This document shows, one piece after another, positions 13,731-14,396 of a DNA stretch of 14,396 bases (its first letter is position 1; each line of letters begins with the position of its first letter). The notes under the pieces were generated by a model that worked only from the letters and a program-made list of their open reading frames with translations, ran no database searches and was not told where the DNA came from. Origin of the DNA: an uncultured Chloroflexaceae bacterium (lineage in GTDB: Bacteria; Chloroflexota; Chloroflexia; Chloroflexales; Chloroflexaceae); assembly GCA_937141995.1 (NCBI GenBank), contig CAKZQX010000062.1, positions 1 to 14,396 on the forward strand, read 5' to 3'. Made by a program: the position numbers and the translations under genes.

Positions 13731-14396
13731 TCAGGTTTTATCGGTATGCCTGGGCGGATCGGCCTTCGGCGGCGTCACGGTTGTATTCGGTGCCGGTGCC
13801 GTCGCGGTAGGCGATGGCGTGGCAGTCGCCGGTGGCGCAGCCTGCGGCAGCGGTTTGATGCCATCGGGCAGCGCCTCCTCCGTAGCCGTCGCGGTGGGCG
13901 ATGGCGTGGCGGTCACCGTGGGCCCAGCCGTGACCTCCGGCTCCGGCGTGGCGGTCGCGGGCGGCGTCGCGGTGGGCGATGGCGTGGCGGTCACCGTGGG
14001 CCCAGCCGTGACCTCCGGCTCCGGCGTGGCGGTCGCGGGCGGCGTCGCGGTGGGCGATGGCGTGGCGGTCGCCGTGGGCCCAGCCGTGGCCTCCGGCTCC
14101 GGCGTGGCGGTCGCGGGCGGCGTGGCGGTCGCCGTGGGCACAGCCGTGGTTTCCGGCACAGCCGTGGCTTCCGGCTCCGGCGTGGCGGTCGCGGGCGGCG
14201 TGGCGGTCGCCGTGGCTTCGGGCACAGCCGTGCGCGTCGGTGTTGCCGTCGCCGTGGCTTCGGGCACAGCCGTGCGCGTCGGTGTTGCCGTCGCCTGCGG
14301 CAGCGCTTCGCCGTCAGCCTGGCTGACAATCTGCCCGATGGTCTGCCAGTCGTTAACATTACCGGCATTGTCGAGCACCTGGACGCGCAGTTTGTA
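13731..14396 (-). CDS. Partial: C-terminal part of a putative secreted or surface protein with Thr/Pro-rich repeats
   Basis: The frame is open to the window's right edge, so the start and most of the protein lie outside; 221 codons are visible. The first visible residues, [17 protein letters not shown], resemble the end of an extracellular beta-sandwich (Ig-like or FN3-like) domain. After [13 protein letters not shown] comes a low-complexity linker of Ala, Thr, Pro, Glu and Val, including a 26-residue tandem repeat ([20 protein letters not shown] core) and a 14-residue repeat ([14 protein letters not shown]). The C-terminus ([13 protein letters not shown]) has no membrane helix or LPXTG-like sorting motif. 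Such linkers are common in exported Chloroflexota proteins and may be glycosylated, which is inference. The exact function cannot be named from this fragment. Confidence 0.7.
   Translation of the reverse strand, partial: YKLRVQVLDNAGNVNDWQTIGQIVSQADGEALPQATATPTRTAVPEATATATPTRTAVPEATATATPPATATPEPEATAVPETTAVPTATATPPATATPEPEATAGPTATATPSPTATPPATATPEPEVTAGPTVTATPSPTATPPATATPEPEVTAGPTVTATPSPTATATEEALPDGIKPLPQAAPPATATPSPTATAPAPNTTVTPPKADPPRHTDKT
13888..14121 (-). repeat. 78-bp tandem repeat, three units
   Basis: Units begin at 13888, 13966 and 14044 with a period of exactly 78 bases, coding 26 residues each. The first two are nearly identical and the third has a few changes (Val to Ala). A diverged fourth unit continues past 14122. 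The period is a multiple of three, so unit gain or loss keeps the frame. Confidence 0.85.
14209..14292 (-). repeat. 42-bp tandem repeat, two identical units
   Basis: 14209-14250 and 14251-14292 are identical by inspection and encode a 14-residue Thr/Pro/Ala motif within the linker of the surface-protein gene. Perfect identity suggests a very recent duplication. Confidence 0.8.

Noticed and set aside
13888..14292. CRISPR-like regular repeats
   Set aside because: The units are contiguous, in-frame coding repeats without spacers.

Overview
The window looks like chromosomal DNA from a moderately GC-rich bacterium, most probably a filamentous Chloroflexota (Chloroflexus/Roseiflexus type). This is inferred from the gene flavour, not from a marker gene. 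The grounds are three Uma2-family nuclease-like genes (two in tandem), a DUF433 antitoxin-like gene, long Thr/Pro-rich linkers of the 'TATATP' kind in a putative surface protein, and many small dispersed palindromes between genes. No rRNA, tRNA or CRISPR array was seen.

Layout, left to right. A Uma2-family gene (192-814, +) is broken by a one-base frameshift in a T tract. A 141-bp MITE-like insertion (843-983) follows, with inverted ends and a target duplication. Next comes an intact M3-family oligoendopeptidase F (1009-2802, +). In the same frame, just after its stop, lies an open frame holding only the second five-helix half of an AEC-type transporter (2812-3300). Converging on it, 9 bp away, is a 1264-residue stand-alone type IIG restriction-modification enzyme (3310-7104, -) whose target-recognition region is strikingly AT-rich. 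A structured palindromic intergenic region (7294-7366) separates it from a molybdenum-hydroxylase large subunit of the CoxL form II/aldehyde oxidase type (7371-9707, -). That gene is interrupted by one in-frame amber codon, and its FAD and iron-sulphur partner genes are not in the window. Divergent from it is an intact comF (9974-10645, +).

Two tandem Uma2-family genes with coiled-coil tails follow (10782-11645 and 11714-12448, +). After them come a perfect 15-bp hairpin, an intact DUF433 gene (12612-12944) and, overlapping it, a DUF5615 toxin reduced to about its first 20 codons. The stretch 13094-13730 has no gene and is packed with repeats. It holds a second MITE-like element (13118-13268) between 12-bp direct repeats, several REP-like hairpins, and a terminator for the last gene. 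That last gene (13731-14396 and beyond, -) is the C-terminal part of a protein with a 26-residue Thr/Pro-rich tandem repeat.

The genes do not form one pathway. The picture is an accessory, turnover-prone region: mobile nuclease-type genes, an orphan restriction system, small insertion elements, and four damaged genes (frameshifted uma2, half AEC transporter, amber-interrupted coxL, truncated toxin) among intact housekeeping-type genes (pepF, comF). I see no convincing evidence of a wholly new multi-gene system. The best leads are the two MITE-like families, the amber codon upstream of the CoxL catalytic glutamate, the TRD composition break, the solitary AEC half, and the tandem Uma2 pair with an expanding coiled coil.
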